Shown: positions 24,015 to 36,891, counted from the first letter of the stretch. The stretch: 64,000 nt of DNA from Zygaena filipendulae (GCA_907165275.2 OU015652.1:945001-1009000), one strand, 5' to 3'. Notes: generated by a model not told the origin, from the letters alone. Program-made: numbers and translations.

Positions 24015-25283
24015 TTGATTTGCCAGAACGGAACGAACTATCCAAAAATAATAAAGAAACCTAGCTGTTTTTTTGTAATCTTTATATTAAACAGTTGTTT
24101 TTTTATAAATCCAAAAGCATAATAATATGGAAATACATATTGTTGGTATATGTATTTTTTCTAAAATCCGAGTGAGTTTGTTTGTTTTTTTTACGCTTTC
24201 ACGGCTAAACGCTATTCTAAAATAAACTAAAAAATGAATTATTTATCTTCAATATCTTATACGATAAAATACCCAAAACATCACGTCTTATGATGTCTAC
24301 CGTTAGTTACGTGTAAATGTAGCTGACTGTACCGCACGAACGGTAAACTTGCATAGCAACCCGCCCAGCCCCACTATCGCTAAATGCGGCGTGATGCATA
24401 ATGCACGCGTCATCTGCGCTGCGCCTCGGGCGGGTCGCGGTCGGGCGCGTGTTGCAGCGGGCGTGAAAGCGGATCGAAGTCAAAGTCGAATCGATGCTTG
24501 AAGGAAGGAAGCAAACTCTAATATATTTTCTTTAAACCTTCTCCAATTGACTTTATTGCCATAAAAATAATCACCAATAAGTGATCATAATAAGTCTTAC
24601 TAAGCGCTAATCAGTAACTTTACAGGTTTAAGGACGTCTAATGTTAAAAATAACGTAAAAGTTACCTTAATTTTTAAATTAAAATAATTTTCATTACTGT
24701 TAAAATAATTTTAATAAAAAAACTATACGTCCTAATGATGTCACAAAAAAAAGCGTTACTCTCTTCTTTAGAGACTATTTTAATAGCGCGTATAGACACT
24801 TAGTGACTTTTTTATATGCTATTAACATTTTATTTGCTCATCTTTCTATTCAACTTTTGCTATGGCCTATGGAACTGTAGTGTGGGTGTGAAAAGGGATA
24901 GTAGGATAGTAAAAAAGTACAATAAAAACATGTATTATAAAGTTTTTCACGCTAACAAACGCACCGCGTCCTTATAAGATTCGTTCAGCACGCTTTCTGA
25001 TTTACGCAAGACTTTTAGGTTCGAATCGCTTAGAGATTGGACCAATCTCAACGTTTTACGAGCTATACGCAGGAATTTATTGCATCACTCCAACGTCTTG
25101 GGAAATTCAACTCGTGAATATTATAGGGACTAATTTAGTCGGCACCTAAAGGTTGTTAATAACTAACAACTTTTTTAGTTTTCATTTCAGACATAATATA
25201 TAATGATAATAACAATTGCACTAATGTTTTTTTTTTAATAATAAACGTGAAAGTGTATTTATATTTTTCACAACAAGCATCGG

Positions 25284-25568
25284 AATAGGGATGTTGACAA
25301 CTTTTTTGAAAATCAAAATTCTAATTAGTCTGTAAGTAAGAAAATTAAAAATCATTAAACTTAATTTTTTTTTTATTTTTCATAAAAATGAAAATACACA
25401 CATAAAGCGCATTAAAGTTTAGGGCGTGGGCTCGTGACGTCACTTACCACTACAAGCCGCCATACAAACTGCACTGGTTGGTGACGTCACGCGAAATTTC
25501 ATCTCAATGTATCGCCATTATATTTCGATAACGTAAAAAAAGAAAAAATACGTGTCTAATATTTTTAA
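25284..25568 (+). mobile_element. CRE-bearing MITE, copy 4, 5' part
   Basis: It starts aatagggatgttgacaac and has both TGACGTCA sites. It is interrupted after aatatttttaa by Helitron-like DNA and resumes at 26060. Confidence 0.7.
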
Positions 25569-26059
25569 CTAGCTGTTGCCCGCGACTTTGTACGCGTGGA
25601 GTTTGGGATCTATTTTTACCTGAATTGTACGATTATTAGAAAAATAACACATAGAGTACTTTTTATCCCAGAATTCCCTCGGGAACGTCGAAATTATTAC
25701 TGGTAAAACCGCGGGGAACACCTTTAACGAAAATGCTAGCTGTGCTCCGCGGTTTCACTCGCATTAATGTTAGAGATCCCGCGGGAATTCCGGGATAAAA
25801 GGTACCCTATGTCCTTTTCTGTACCTCTGACAACGTGTAGTATGCAATAATTAATTCTATTTCACCCGCGTTAATTTCAGGGATCCCGCGGGAATTCCGG
25901 GATAAAAGGCCTAGCCTATGTACTTTTCCATGTCAAAGGCTACATGCATGCCAAATTTCATCAAAATCCGTTCAGCTGTTTTTGCGTTATTGAGTAACAA
26001 ACATCCTAACATCTAAACATCCAAACATCCACACTTTTACATTTATAATATTAGTAGGA
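25569..26059 (-). mobile_element. Helitron-like cluster inserted in the CRE-MITE
   Basis: The outer boundaries are canonical on the minus strand: A|TCCTACTAATATTATAAATG at 26059 and CTAG|T at 25569-25572. Inside there are at least three partial units, including a plus-oriented 3' end (tggtaaaaccgcggggaaca, about 25702-25721) and a second CTAG near 25735. The cluster arose by repeated insertion or recombination. Confidence 0.6.
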
Positions 26060-26113
26060 TCTACATTTACAATGAATCTAAAAGACAGACTAAAAAAATT
26101 TGTCAAATAGCCT
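26060..26113 (+). mobile_element. CRE-bearing MITE, copy 4, 3' part
   Basis: It reads tctacatttacaatgaatct and then gacagactaaaaaaatttgt, matching the family's 3' end. This completes the copy begun at 25284. Confidence 0.6.
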
Positions 26114-26320
26114 GACCAAATCGCTATAAAGACTTCTTATCCCAGTAAAAGTTCCAAAGTAAATCTCATAATTTAGGCAGTCTCGAGGTACAACTGTGGT
26201 TGACAGCTAATTGACTTATTAATTAAGACGAATGATCGCATTTTATATCGATTTTAACAAGGATCTATATATATTCAGTTGTGAAAACTGGTGAAAACAT
26301 AATATACTTGTATAAACAAA

Positions 26321-26512
26321 CTAGCTGTTCCCTCCGCGGTTTCACTCGCGTTAATGTCGGAGTTTCCACGGGAATTCCTGAATAAAAAGTACTCTATGTC
26401 CTTTACTGTACTCCTGAAAATTTGTACGCAAATTTTCGTGCTAATCAGTATAATAATTAAGGAACGAAAGCGTAATAAACAAATAAATAAACTCACTTTC
26501 GCATCTACAATT
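26321..26512 (-). mobile_element. Helitron-like element
   Basis: CTAG is at 26321-26324, followed by ccgcggtttcactcgcg. The 5' side (aaataaactcactttcgcat) runs into a poly-T. Confidence 0.62.
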
Positions 26513-27261
26513 TTTTTTTTTATTTCTTATTAGTGCTCAAAGAATATTTTGATTAGAACTTCTAAGAAATCTGCGCAAACATTCAAATTAAACAGTTTAT
26601 TTCATCATGAATTTACATAATAATGTTACTTTAATGTTACACAAACTAAACTAAAGGCTAAGTAGGTAGGTACTCAACAACTAACTAAAACAATCTCGAC
26701 TGTGAGTACATGAAAACTCAACTCGATTCGAACTCGAGTCGAAAATGTTGTAGGTACATGTAAAGTCAAATACGCGTGAGAAATGCAAATCTTTCTTTGG
26801 CACGGTCCCGACCGAGAGTGAAGCGTCAGTTTCAAAAATATGTTTTTAAATCTGATTGAATATGATTTTCATCTATGCTTAGTTTGCGGTACGTTCCGTC
26901 GTGTTGGCGGCAAATCTACTGAAGTTTTTTTTAAGATTAATGTGGATCTTCAGGGATAGTTTTCATACAAATTTCTATATAATATACTTGTTTTATAACA
27001 ATATGTCTTTTTTTAAGTGAGAAGCGAAATTTATTTCGATGCCAACCGCTCTAAAGTTTAGCGAGCTTCATTTGCAATAATCTTATTGGTTCGAAATAGT
27101 ACATTGTTATTGTTGGGTGAAAGTAACTCAACTAAATAAGTCTTTCTCCCGAGGATAACACTGTGCTTTTCATTACGAATGCAAGGAAAGTCAAAATAAA
27201 AATAGGAATTAGCTAAAGAAACAAATGAGTGAATTTTATTTTACATAAATCAACCATTAGG

Positions 27262-27311
27262 TGTGCTGCTGGCCAGTAAGTATGCCCCCTATGACATAAA
27301 AAAAAAAACTT
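27262..27311 (+). mobile_element. SINE-B tail fragment
   Basis: The sequence tatgccccctatgacataaa plus an A run is the 3' end seen in the full copy at 46786-47100. Confidence 0.55.
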
Positions 27312-27518
27312 GAGTTTCTGCAGTATCCAGCTGTCAGTTGAAAGCGATTCTCCTTAGGGCTGAAAAGTGTTACTTTCAACCCGCTTCTCAGGCAACTTCA
27401 GACCTACTTTCCGAGTATCAGTAATGACAAGGTTTTTTGTATCCTTTTCGAACCAACGGTTATAATATACGAGTGTTTTAATGTCATCTATTGCTGCATG
27501 CATCTACTCCTCTTGATG

Positions 27519-27970
27519 TGTTAGGGCAATGGTTTCAAAGTTGACTGGGTCGCGACCCACCTAACAAAACCTTCTGAACTCGGCACTCACCACTATTTTT
27601 TATCATCAGCTTAAATTTTTAATTAATTTTAATCTCAACTAGCTGTCCCCCGCGGTTTCACCCGCGGTAATTTCGGAGTTCCCCCGGGAATTCCAGGATA
27701 AAATATACATATAAAACTTCCTCATGAATCGCTCTATCTATTGGTGAACACTACATGAAAAGCCGTTGCGTAGTTTCAGAGATCTAAGCATACTTAGGGA
27801 CAGACAGACAGCGGGAAGCCACTTGGGTTTATATTACGTAGTGAGGAGTTTGATACATCCATTTATTTTGGTATTTCCGGTTGTCAGGGTCCACCCAATA
27901 TTCACACCACTTTTCAGTCCGGACCCACCGGTGGGTCGCGACCGGTACTTTGGGAACCACTGTGTTAGGG
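27519..27970. mobile_element. hAT-type MITE with 8-bp target duplication, hosting a Helitron
   Basis: The element (27527-27962) starts caatggtttcaaagttgac and ends gtactttgggaaccactg. Inverted termini extend into gggtcgcgaccca-type palindromes. TGTTAGGG flanks both sides (27519-27526, 27963-27970), giving a perfect 8-bp duplication typical of hAT. A 206-bp Helitron-like copy is inserted in its middle, so the MITE itself is about 230 bp. Confidence 0.85.
27639..27844 (-). mobile_element. Helitron-like element (subfamily D) nested in the hAT MITE
   Basis: On the minus strand it has a TCACTACGTAATATAAACCC start and the ccgcgggtgaaaccgcgg hairpin, with CTAG|T at 27639-27642. It is one of the best-preserved D copies. 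Confidence 0.75.
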
Positions 27971-28410
27971 TATTTTTTAACAGCTGTTTTAATGTCCATA
28001 GCCATAATAGTGTCTGACGGCTCTGTTACAGTTTTGCATTATTATAATGTACGTCCATGTTTTCAAAGAAGTCCTGTTCTGTATTTATTTATGTTATTTT
28101 CAATTTATCTCTATTCGCCGACGGTACAAATCGGTATTTAAAATTAATAAGAATCCCCACATACTTCATGAATATTCATGTAAAATACCGGCACGAACAA
28201 ACAATATCGCCATGTTGGAAAACACCGCAAGCACTCACTAAACTATTTGCGTACATTCACCCGCGAAAGTGTCAATTCATTCAACCGTTATTCATTATAA
28301 CAGGGTTAGTCGAAGAGGGGCATCCAAACAAGAGCGCTTTAATATATCACGGTTATCGCACGTACACGCGTGTTATTTTTTAAATGTGAATTTTCTAAAA
28401 TATCAAATAT

Positions 28411-28502
28411 CCTTTATTGTTACCAGAATAAAAATAAAAAAATCAGGGAGAGAGTTACCATAACAGGTATTGCTTAACAGCAATTTCTTCCAGGCAACCA
28501 TA
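28411..28502 (-). mobile_element. LINE 3' end fragment
   Basis: It is the minus-strand relative of 812-924, with ggttgcctggaagaaattgc then an AATAAAG end. It is preserved only as a tail. Confidence 0.55.
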
Positions 28503-30098
28503 TAATTTTGTTTGACGCGTTGAAAAATAAATCGTAGCGTAACGTACCTACTAAACGTCACAACAGGTAACTTTGAATTTTAGAAAGAGTTCCATGGAAA
28601 TTAATTCGCTTGGTTATTTAGAAGTGGCGTTAAAAAACAAAAAGTTTTATTTCTTGCTCAATGTATGTCCTTTCTTTATTTTATTTTTTCCAAATTCCAC
28701 GTAATATTTTTCTACATTACATTTTTCATTCATATCTTACAATCGACATATCACGATGGATAAAGTATACCACTTTATTTTTAGGTCAGATTATTATTAT
28801 TAACCCTAACAAGAATAATTAAAAACGTACTTATTGTTCTCTAAAATTTGAAAAAGTATTTATGTATAGATTGGGCAAAATTTTTCGTTGTCTAGTAAAT
28901 GGTGGTTTTGGTACCGTTTCAACTCAGCACCACCTCTCTTACTAACCCTGTGTACCTACGAGAGGTATAATATTTGTGGCGAAAAATCCAATTTTGAACT
29001 TCCCGCTACTCATTGGCGCGCAATTTTCAAAACAAAGTGGTTGCCCGCACGCGGTCGGGGGCTGTGCGGCGTAATTAATATATAATAATGCCGCCCCTAG
29101 TGTTAGCTGTTGCGGCAATAAATCACAACGCGATAACAAAATTGTGAATATACAGTAGGTACACAACATTATTCACTTGCCGTACGCAGGTAGGTACAAG
29201 ATTCAACATATTTTTTTTAACAAGTGTCGGCGGATTTTGAACAGATTTATTAACAAAAATAATAATAAAAACACAATAGGTAGGTACTTTTTTACGCTTG
29301 CATTTCTACTTTGCATGTAGGCGTGATGGACTGCTGCAAAATTGAACCAGCTTTTTTAATGTCTTGCTTCTTCCAAGATGCACTGATAAATAACAAATAA
29401 TGACTTAAATCTTCTTGAAAATTGCATGCTAATGAATTATTATTAACATTATTATTTATTTTGACCTATTGTATAAATTGACTTTACTTATTAAAATTAT
29501 TTAATTTATAATGAAAAAGATTTTCAATTTAATTTATGTATTTATCAGTAATAAAAGGCTAATAATAATAATAATGTCTTGCTTGACTTGATACTATCTG
29601 GAAGTATAGCCTATACTAGTATAGCCTTCCTCGTTAAATGGGCTATCTATAACACTGAAATAATTTTTGAAATCAGATCATTAGTTCCTTCGATTAGCGC
29701 GTTAAAGCAAACAAACTCCTCAGTTTTATATTGTAATATTAGTATAGATTTAATCTTTTTTATTTGCTACCTAGTCTTAAATTAAATAATAAAAAAATAT
29801 TTTACGTTATTCGCTGAATTTCAAATATATTTAAAACTCAGCGAATAAAGCTGCGGATGGCAGCTTTAACGAGTTGTTCTAATATTAATTATCAAGTCTC
29901 TTTGTCATCTGAACGGATAATATGTCTGCCAAGCTCCTAATAGGTACTAGCCGACTCGTCCAGGGTCTCTGTATCAGACAGTTTGACTCGAGACAGCTGT
30001 CAGTTCAGCGGGCGTTACTATACGATACCGCCTGTCAGCCCGTCCGTGGCATTCCATAGTTCGACTGAAGTGCGCGAAGCGAAGTCATCAGCTTAAGC

Positions 30099-30323
30099 CA
30101 GTGTTTTTCAACCTTTTTCATAACACGACCCCTTTAGTATGAAATAATATCTCGTGATCCGCGACTTTTTTCATGTATTTCATTACGTTACAAATATTTA
30201 ATCCATCCATTATAGGTACATTTGCATAGTTAGGTTTCCGATTTAGGTAGTTTTTACTACCTCTAGCGACCCCTACAGAGGCTTCGCTTGAAGGTCACGA
30301 GCCAAACATTGAAGAAAACTATC
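30099..30323. mobile_element. Possible hAT-like MITE
   Basis: It starts cagtgtttttcaaccttttt, then acacgacccc. The right side contains agcgacccctac and its reverse begins near ttttcttcaatgtttggctc. The termini are only loosely inverted and no target duplication was found. Confidence 0.35.
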
Positions 30324-30959
30324 ATAAAATAAAATAATAAAATAATAATAAAAAAAGCGTATATGAGAGAAAATGATGGATGCTTGTCCACGCGACAACA
30401 AAAAACCTAAAAAACAAAATTTTTATTTTGTAAAAATCAATCTCTCTTTTTATTGAACCAGGTCACGAATTTCTGTAAATATTTATAAGTTATAAGTATT
30501 CTGCGATAAAAACAGAGGCTACGTTGGAGTTTTTTAATCAAGGCTTATCGTTATCGTGTTTTGACTTTAATCGGAATTTCAATTGACGTATAATCCGTAA
30601 ACAAATGCCTATATTATAATCTTATTATTTTTTTAAGTTGAAGAATAATAATTATATGACTGGGTAGATGATTTCTTTCTTTAGGCGGTTTCAGCCTAAT
30701 TCCAACTTTGCGATACCCTCAGGGGAACTGTATTTTGTAGCAGGATAAAAATAAAAATCACAGATCCCGTACATTACACGACCCCTAGAGCACAGTGCGA
30801 CGGAGCGTACAGACTCTTGTTACATTTTTATGAGGTATATATTGTATAGTTACAAGATGAAAGTGGATCATACTATGGACAGTCGTATTCCGGAACACGT
30901 AAATACAAAATGGTAGGAAGTTTAGACGATGAAAAAACATAATGATGATAAATAAAATT

Positions 30960-31207
30960 GAAGTGTCTGTTTGTAATTCCAAATTAACAGCTTTTCACTA
31001 AATGCATATGGAAGTATATACGTATACTTACCTACACAAAAAGAAATCATTTTTTATATTTTTGTCTGTCTGTCGTTGTGTTTGTTACGGCTAATTTGGA
31101 AAACGGCTGGACCGATTTTAACAGGACCTTCACTAAAAAACATCAAAAAAAATGGTTCGTGCGGGATTTCCGATACTCACCCACATGAAACCACGGGGCA
31201 CAGCTAG
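30960..31207 (+). mobile_element. Helitron-like element (subfamily F)
   Basis: It contains ctgtttgtaattccaaatta and ggctggaccgattttaacag. It ends accacggggcacagCTAG|T at 31204-31207. Its relative is 60940-61232. Confidence 0.65.
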
Positions 31208-31417
31208 TCCTTACTATTATACGTAAATGTGAATGTGAGTTTACTGGTTACTTATTTGTTTGTTACGCTCTCACGCCTTAACGGCTTAACCGATCATCAT
31301 GAAATTTGGCATACACATTGTGAGGAGTACAAAGAGATCATAGTGTAGGTACTTTTTTCTTGGAATTCCCGCGGGAGCTCTGAAATGAAAGCGGTTGAAA
31401 CCGCGGCGAACAGCTGG
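31208..31417 (+). mobile_element. Helitron-like element directly abutting the previous one
   Basis: It starts TCCTTACTATTATACG immediately after the preceding CTAG. It ends aaaccgcggcgaacagCTGG|T, a CTRR variant of the family terminus. Confidence 0.65.
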
Positions 31418-32236
31418 TAAGCGATTACCGAACTCAAACAGTTGTAACGTACACGACCAGCTTAACTTAATCCTTATTTTAGAAGAACGTCTAGTTTTTG
31501 TTCATATCCAATAGCCACGTCGAGAGAGGCCTGGTTATGCTGGTTAGTCCGGACTCCGGGCACTTTTGAGTTATTCGGGCCCCGGTTTTGGCAAATTGTT
31601 TAATTAGTCATATGGGGATGCTTACACGCTAAGCTTAAATGACAGACAAATATGCTTCACCAGCTTACTTTAGCTTACAACGAGTGTTGTGAAGTCAGCT
31701 TAGTGGTCTTGTCAAGTTGTGACTTTTGTTGTAATTATTGTACTAAAGTTACCTACTAGACGTTTACCGCAGTCACTCGGGAATCCTCCGTATTCGAATC
31801 TGTTTCAGTATCCGTCTGTACCTAGGTATTTGTTTTTTATTTTTTATTTTGCATAAAAATTTCTTCCTTCGTGTAATTACTAGCTTGACCGCGACTTCGC
31901 TTACATTATTGTAGATATTATCAATAAATTTTGTATCCATCTAGAACAGTACTTCTTTTCAATGACAGGTACCTTATGTCCGTTTCTATAGGTAGGTATA
32001 CACGGTGAACTAAGGCAAGTCATAGTTATCAGATTTAATGAATTTTGCCAACTGGTACCACGGTCCCAGTCTAGAGCCTTATATCCACTCAAAAGTTTCG
32101 GTATACCTAAAACGAAGAAACCTCTGAAGACAACAGTAGGTATTAAACTTATATAAGACAACGAGCTTATAATCTCTTTCGAATAATTTTAATTAATATT
32201 AAAATTTTACAAGAAACCTCAAGTATTTTAATACCA

Positions 32237-32760
32237 TCTATACATATAAAAGCTTAAATCGCTGAACGTATAGAATCTTGGAGAGTGTGTTCTTTGTATG
32301 ACGTAGGCATCTGATAAGAAAGGGTTTTCCGAAATGGGCATGTTGACTAATTTTTATTTTTTAGTCCGTCTTGTAGATTATTAAAAAATATTGGACACGT
32401 ATTTTTTCTTTTTTTACGTAATCAAAAATAACGGCGATATATTGAGTTGAAATTTCGCGTGACGTCACTATTCTGACAGTTTGTATGGCGGTTTTTGCGG
32501 TTAGTGACGTCACGACCCTCTCGCCCTAAACTTTAATGCGCTTTATCTCTGTATATTTTAATTTATTTGAAAAAGCAAAAAATACGTGTATATTGTTTTT
32601 TTATTATCTAACTAACGGACTAAATAGAATTTTGATTTTTTTACCCAGGAAACAAGCCTATTCTACCCCTAAGGGGATGAAAAGGGGTTGCAAAATTTAT
32701 ATGGAACAATTCCACGGGAACTTTGAAATTATCGCGGGTGTAACCGCGCGGGACAGCTAG
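32237..32760 (+). mobile_element. Helitron-like element (subfamily E) split by a MITE
   Basis: It starts A|TCTATACATATAAAAGC and ends aaccgcgcgggacagCTAG|T. The two halves (32237-32332 and 32663-32760) align to 18985-19219. The intervening ~330 bp is CRE-MITE copy 5. Confidence 0.75.
32333..32662 (-). mobile_element. CRE-bearing MITE, copy 5, nested in a Helitron
   Basis: The left end aatgggcatgttgactaatt is the family's 3' terminus read in reverse. The right end is worn (acaagcctatt). Both TGACGTCA sites are intact. Confidence 0.75.
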
Positions 32761-33879
32761 TCATACATGGACATAGATAAGCAATAATGTGTTAACCCAC
32801 CCTGGAGAAATTTAGAGTAAATTAAAGTTTTAAAATTATAGCGCCATTTTGTGTCAACGTTTTTTATGTTTAATATTTAGTTACATATTTAAGCAATGTA
32901 ATAAGGTAAATACATAATTAAAACACGTTCTCTAACTCTCAATAAATCGTTCTGAATCAATAACTTCATTTTGTGGGTTAACATGTTATTGCTTATCTGC
33001 GTCCTCATAACAATATGTTATATAAGTACGCAAATAATCTCCATTGCCAGAATCCTTATTTTTTAAGGAAAAGTAATCTAGGGTTAATGTGGACTCAAGT
33101 AGACTAGACTCAACTGTATATTGTGGAGTGTTAAAAAATATGTAGAGTCGAAGTTGTGAATGCAAAATTACGTTGTAGACGAGAGACGCTGTTAGAACTT
33201 TAGTTTTTGTTGTATCTATTAATTAATGCCAAAACTATCACAGCGACGCTCTTTTCATTTTTTAATAATATCATATCTCGATGGCATCAATTTTTTGTTT
33301 TTATTGATTTTTGATTTCCCTAGCTGTTTTAATGCAGACACTGGCTGTTCGTAAAAGCGCAACTATGTGATATAGTTCTTACCTGTTCTTTTCATACAGG
33401 ATTTCTCGCTCGCACATAAATCATCACAAGATGGCTGCGTGTAACATCTAGCTGAGCAATTAGTTTAAGGATCAACACACTTTGTAATTAGTTTGGTGCT
33501 ACTGTAAATCCGGCGGTGTTTACAGAATTTGTTTGCCCCACACTCACCCGCGCCCGGGCATGGGTTCGCCAGCTGTTCCTATATCGGATTTACACATAGA
33601 CTTGGATTGGACTAGACAACGCAAGTTCATTATTATCGTGTTGTTCAAATCGAGCGTGCTATGATTTTACCTACTTACGATGACGAAAAACATGAATTAA
33701 ATAAAAAATGCTTTATTGTATACCCGTAACGTAAAGTATAGCTACTTTAAGAAATTACAAAATGAGCAATCTTATTAAGTGATTAGTATTACGTGATCTC
33801 TACCAGGCTACCCTATGTTAGAGGTAATACGTGGGTGGCATAAAGAAATAGTAGGGAAGTATTTAAATGATAATTTGAT

Positions 33880-33942
33880 GTTTGTTTCTTTTTCTTGTGT
33901 TTTGTGCTGAAATAAATGTATTTTCTTCTTCTTCTTCTTCTT
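33880..33942 (+). mobile_element. Possible LINE 3' end with (TTC)n
   Basis: The sequence gtgctgaaataaatgtattt runs into TTC repeats (about 33921-33941). The AATAAA-plus-microsatellite layout is suggestive only. Confidence 0.3.
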
Positions 33943-34659
33943 AATCTTATTTGTTCATTGATCTGACAGATCACCTTTGAAATGTCTTATCAACACAAAC
34001 ATCTAAAGTTTCACTATAGGCGCGTTTTTGTGTTTTGTGATGGCGATGAATCGAATATTGCTCAAAGTTTGAGGACACATTTGGTAACGTTGCTTTATCA
34101 ATTTTTATGTACGTCTGTGGGATTAAGAAGATTTATTTTCGCACCAGCAAACTTTGTAGGTTTAAGTTTTACTGTGAAGGTTCGGTCCCGTGATGTTATA
34201 TTTACTGATGTTTGGTGATCTTAATCACATTTGATGTTTATATTTAACTACCTTAGATAAAAAGCAGTAGGTTTTCTTTGATAGTAAAACGTATCGTGAA
34301 TAATACCAATCAAAATTTTTCAAAACATTTGAGAAATGGCTTAAAACATGGCTTAGAACAGAAATTTGCTCTCCGAACTATATTAAAACATTTTATTATG
34401 ATCGAGTTGAAAATTGCTTGAAAGGAAAATGGTTCTTCACTTGATTATATGTACCTACATGCGTAGAATAAAATAAGTAAGTGAGAATCAAACAAAAATA
34501 AACAAAATGCGTAGAATAAAATAAGTTTAAACAAAAATAAAAGAATCCAATTTTATCGTACCTACTCGACTTCAACTTTGAAATTTCATCGACTTATATC
34601 ACTGGTCAGTGATTGGCAAGCTACCAAGCTATCAAGCTGAAAATCGCCAAGTACCTAGC

Positions 34660-34765
34660 GGTGTGTTCCGGCAGCCCCACTTAAAAGCCAGTTCCCATTC
34701 CAGGTCGGTAATGCCTTATGGTGTTGCAGATGTCCATGGGCGGCGGTAATGGACCTATGACATAA
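34660..34765 (+). mobile_element. SINE-B fragment
   Basis: It shares gccagttcccattccaggtc, ggtgttgcagatgtccatgg and ctatgacataaaag with the full copy at 46786-47100. It lacks the tRNA head and part of the tail. Confidence 0.65.
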
Positions 34766-35253
34766 AAGAAGGCGAAACTGCAAAAAACGAGTTTCAGTGC
34801 GAGGTTATTTATCACGGATAAAGACTATTTATCTACAAAAAAACCTACTACATAATATTATATCAGTTGTTTGGTACTCACAGTGCAAGCTCTCTTAATT
34901 TGGAGGTAGGTGGCGCTGTGTATTATAACCAAGCATTATTATTATTATAGAGATAATGGCAGGCCTCTGTGTTCTAAATTCTCTGTTTGGCAGATGGTTG
35001 TGGCAAGACGTCTGTTGACTCGTGACGTCACAGATTTGTGCTTGCGGTGACGCGCCACGCTCCGATTGTCGGGCCACAATGCCTCCGTATTATTTCCCAG
35101 TGGGGGAGTCCCCGCTGCCCTAAATTGCAATAGGTACCTACTGGCAACATTTTCTGTCGGGTTTTTGTTCTACTCTGTCAAATTGCGTTTTGTTTTTAGT
35201 TAGTAGTACATCTTGGGATAAATGAAAATATTCTATTATTTAAATAAATCTAA

Positions 35254-35457
35254 TCACTACCTATTATAAAACAAAGTCGCTTTCGCTGTCTGTCTGTCCC
35301 TATGTATGCTTAGATCTTTAAAACTACGCAACGGATTTTCATGCGGTTTTCACCAATAGATAGAGTGATTTACGAGGAAGGTTACATCTTTATTTTATCT
35401 TGGAATTCCCGCAGGAACTCCGAAATTACCACGGGTGAAACCGCGGGGGACAGCTAG
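35254..35457 (+). mobile_element. Helitron-like element (subfamily D)
   Basis: It starts A|TCACTACCTATTATAAAAC and ends aaaccgcgggggacagCTAG. The base after CTAG is G rather than T, so the 3' flank has mutated or the copy was rearranged. Confidence 0.68.
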
Positions 35458-35875
35458 GTGATAATATACCAACTTAAACCATGTATAATAAAAATAGCAG
35501 ATGAGATGTCATTGCGCAAACAGAGACTTGGAAGAGTTTAATTTGCCTATTGTTATTAAGCTTTACATTGTAACTTTACAGTTCTTAAATATAAAATATA
35601 AAAAAAAAATAAGTCTAAAAATGTGCATAACAAAATGCACTGACAAATTCTTCAGTTCTCGCCAAAATCTCCAATGGATAAATAGATAAGTACTGAAATA
35701 CTTCAGTATGGAACTCCTTAAAAAAGCTAACCCGCGTTTCTGACATGCGTGAATTTCGGAATCTCCCCAGGAACTCTAAAAAGTAAGTACCCTATGACTT
35801 CTAGAGATAACATAGCTTTCTATAATAACTGTGAAAGAATTTTTACAATCGTTCCGGTATAGCTTCAGCAAACAT

Positions 35876-36203
35876 AATGGGCATATTGCCTAATTTTTTT
35901 TTAGTCCGTCTTGTAGATTAATAAAAAATATTGGACACGTATTGTTTATTTTTTACGTAATCAAAAAATAACGGCGATACATTGAGTTGAAATTTCGCGT
36001 GTCGTCACTATTCTGACAGTTTGTATGGCGGTTTTAGCGGTTAGTGACGTCACGACCCCCTCACCCTTCAACTTTAATGCGCTTTATCTCTGTATATTTT
36101 AATTTATTTGCAAAAGCAAAAAATACGTGTTGATAGTTTTTTTTTTTTCTAACTGACGGACTAATTAAAATTTTGATTTTCAAAAGTAGTCCACATGCCC
36201 ATT
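35876..36203 (-). mobile_element. CRE-bearing MITE, copy 6
   Basis: It runs from aatgggcatattgcctaatt to tagtccacatgcccatt. One of the two core sites is mutated (gtgtcgtcac) and the other is intact. Confidence 0.72.
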
Positions 36204-36668
36204 GATAACACTCTCAATTGAAACACACGTAGACATATTATGTAGGTTATATTGTTGTGCCTCATTATCTGGAAGATTGGGTCCCTAAGGGCGTAATTAG
36301 TGATGAGCATAATACACTCACAAGTGTAGCCGACGCCGAAAAATGGCACTCCAATTAACGTAGTGTGTTGACGCGCTCGGCGGGTGTAGACTAGGCCTTA
36401 GTTTTTGTGGACGAAAAAAAAAATGTCTACGTGGAATCTAGAAGTGTCAGATCGTCGGGGTTAGTTTTTATACGAAATATCAACAGATCTTTTGTTACAT
36501 TATATCTCCTTTTTATTATTATTATACGTCTCACTTCTAAAATAGGTACCTTTTTTCGTCTCGGGAATACTAAAAAAGAACGAAGAGCCTAGTCGTCCAC
36601 TAAACGGATTTTAAACTAAACTAAACTATATAAATTCATAAAAGAGGTTGTCAATATGCTAGATTGTT

Positions 36669-36891
36669 AACTGTCAAAAGATTATGAACCGTAAAATACT
36701 GCTTACAATTTAATGCATTAAACCCCATAGTTTTTGGTAGATTATAATTATGGTTTGGTTAAAAGTATTATATTATCCGTGCTTTAGCTGAGCGAGTCGC
36801 GCGAGCCGAGCGAGCGCAGCGAGCGCGCCGCGGCAGCGGCCGGCGATGCGCCAAAAACAGTGTTACGGTTCACGATCTTTTGACAATTTTA
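36669..36891. mobile_element. Inverted-repeat element with a GC-rich core
   Basis: The arms aactgtcaaaagattatgaa(ccgtaa) and, reversed, aattgtcaaaagatcgtgaa(ccgtaa) flank a CpG-rich centre at 36783-36850 (gagcgagtcgcgcgagccga and similar). It looks like a small DNA transposon derivative. No duplication could be read. Confidence 0.5.
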
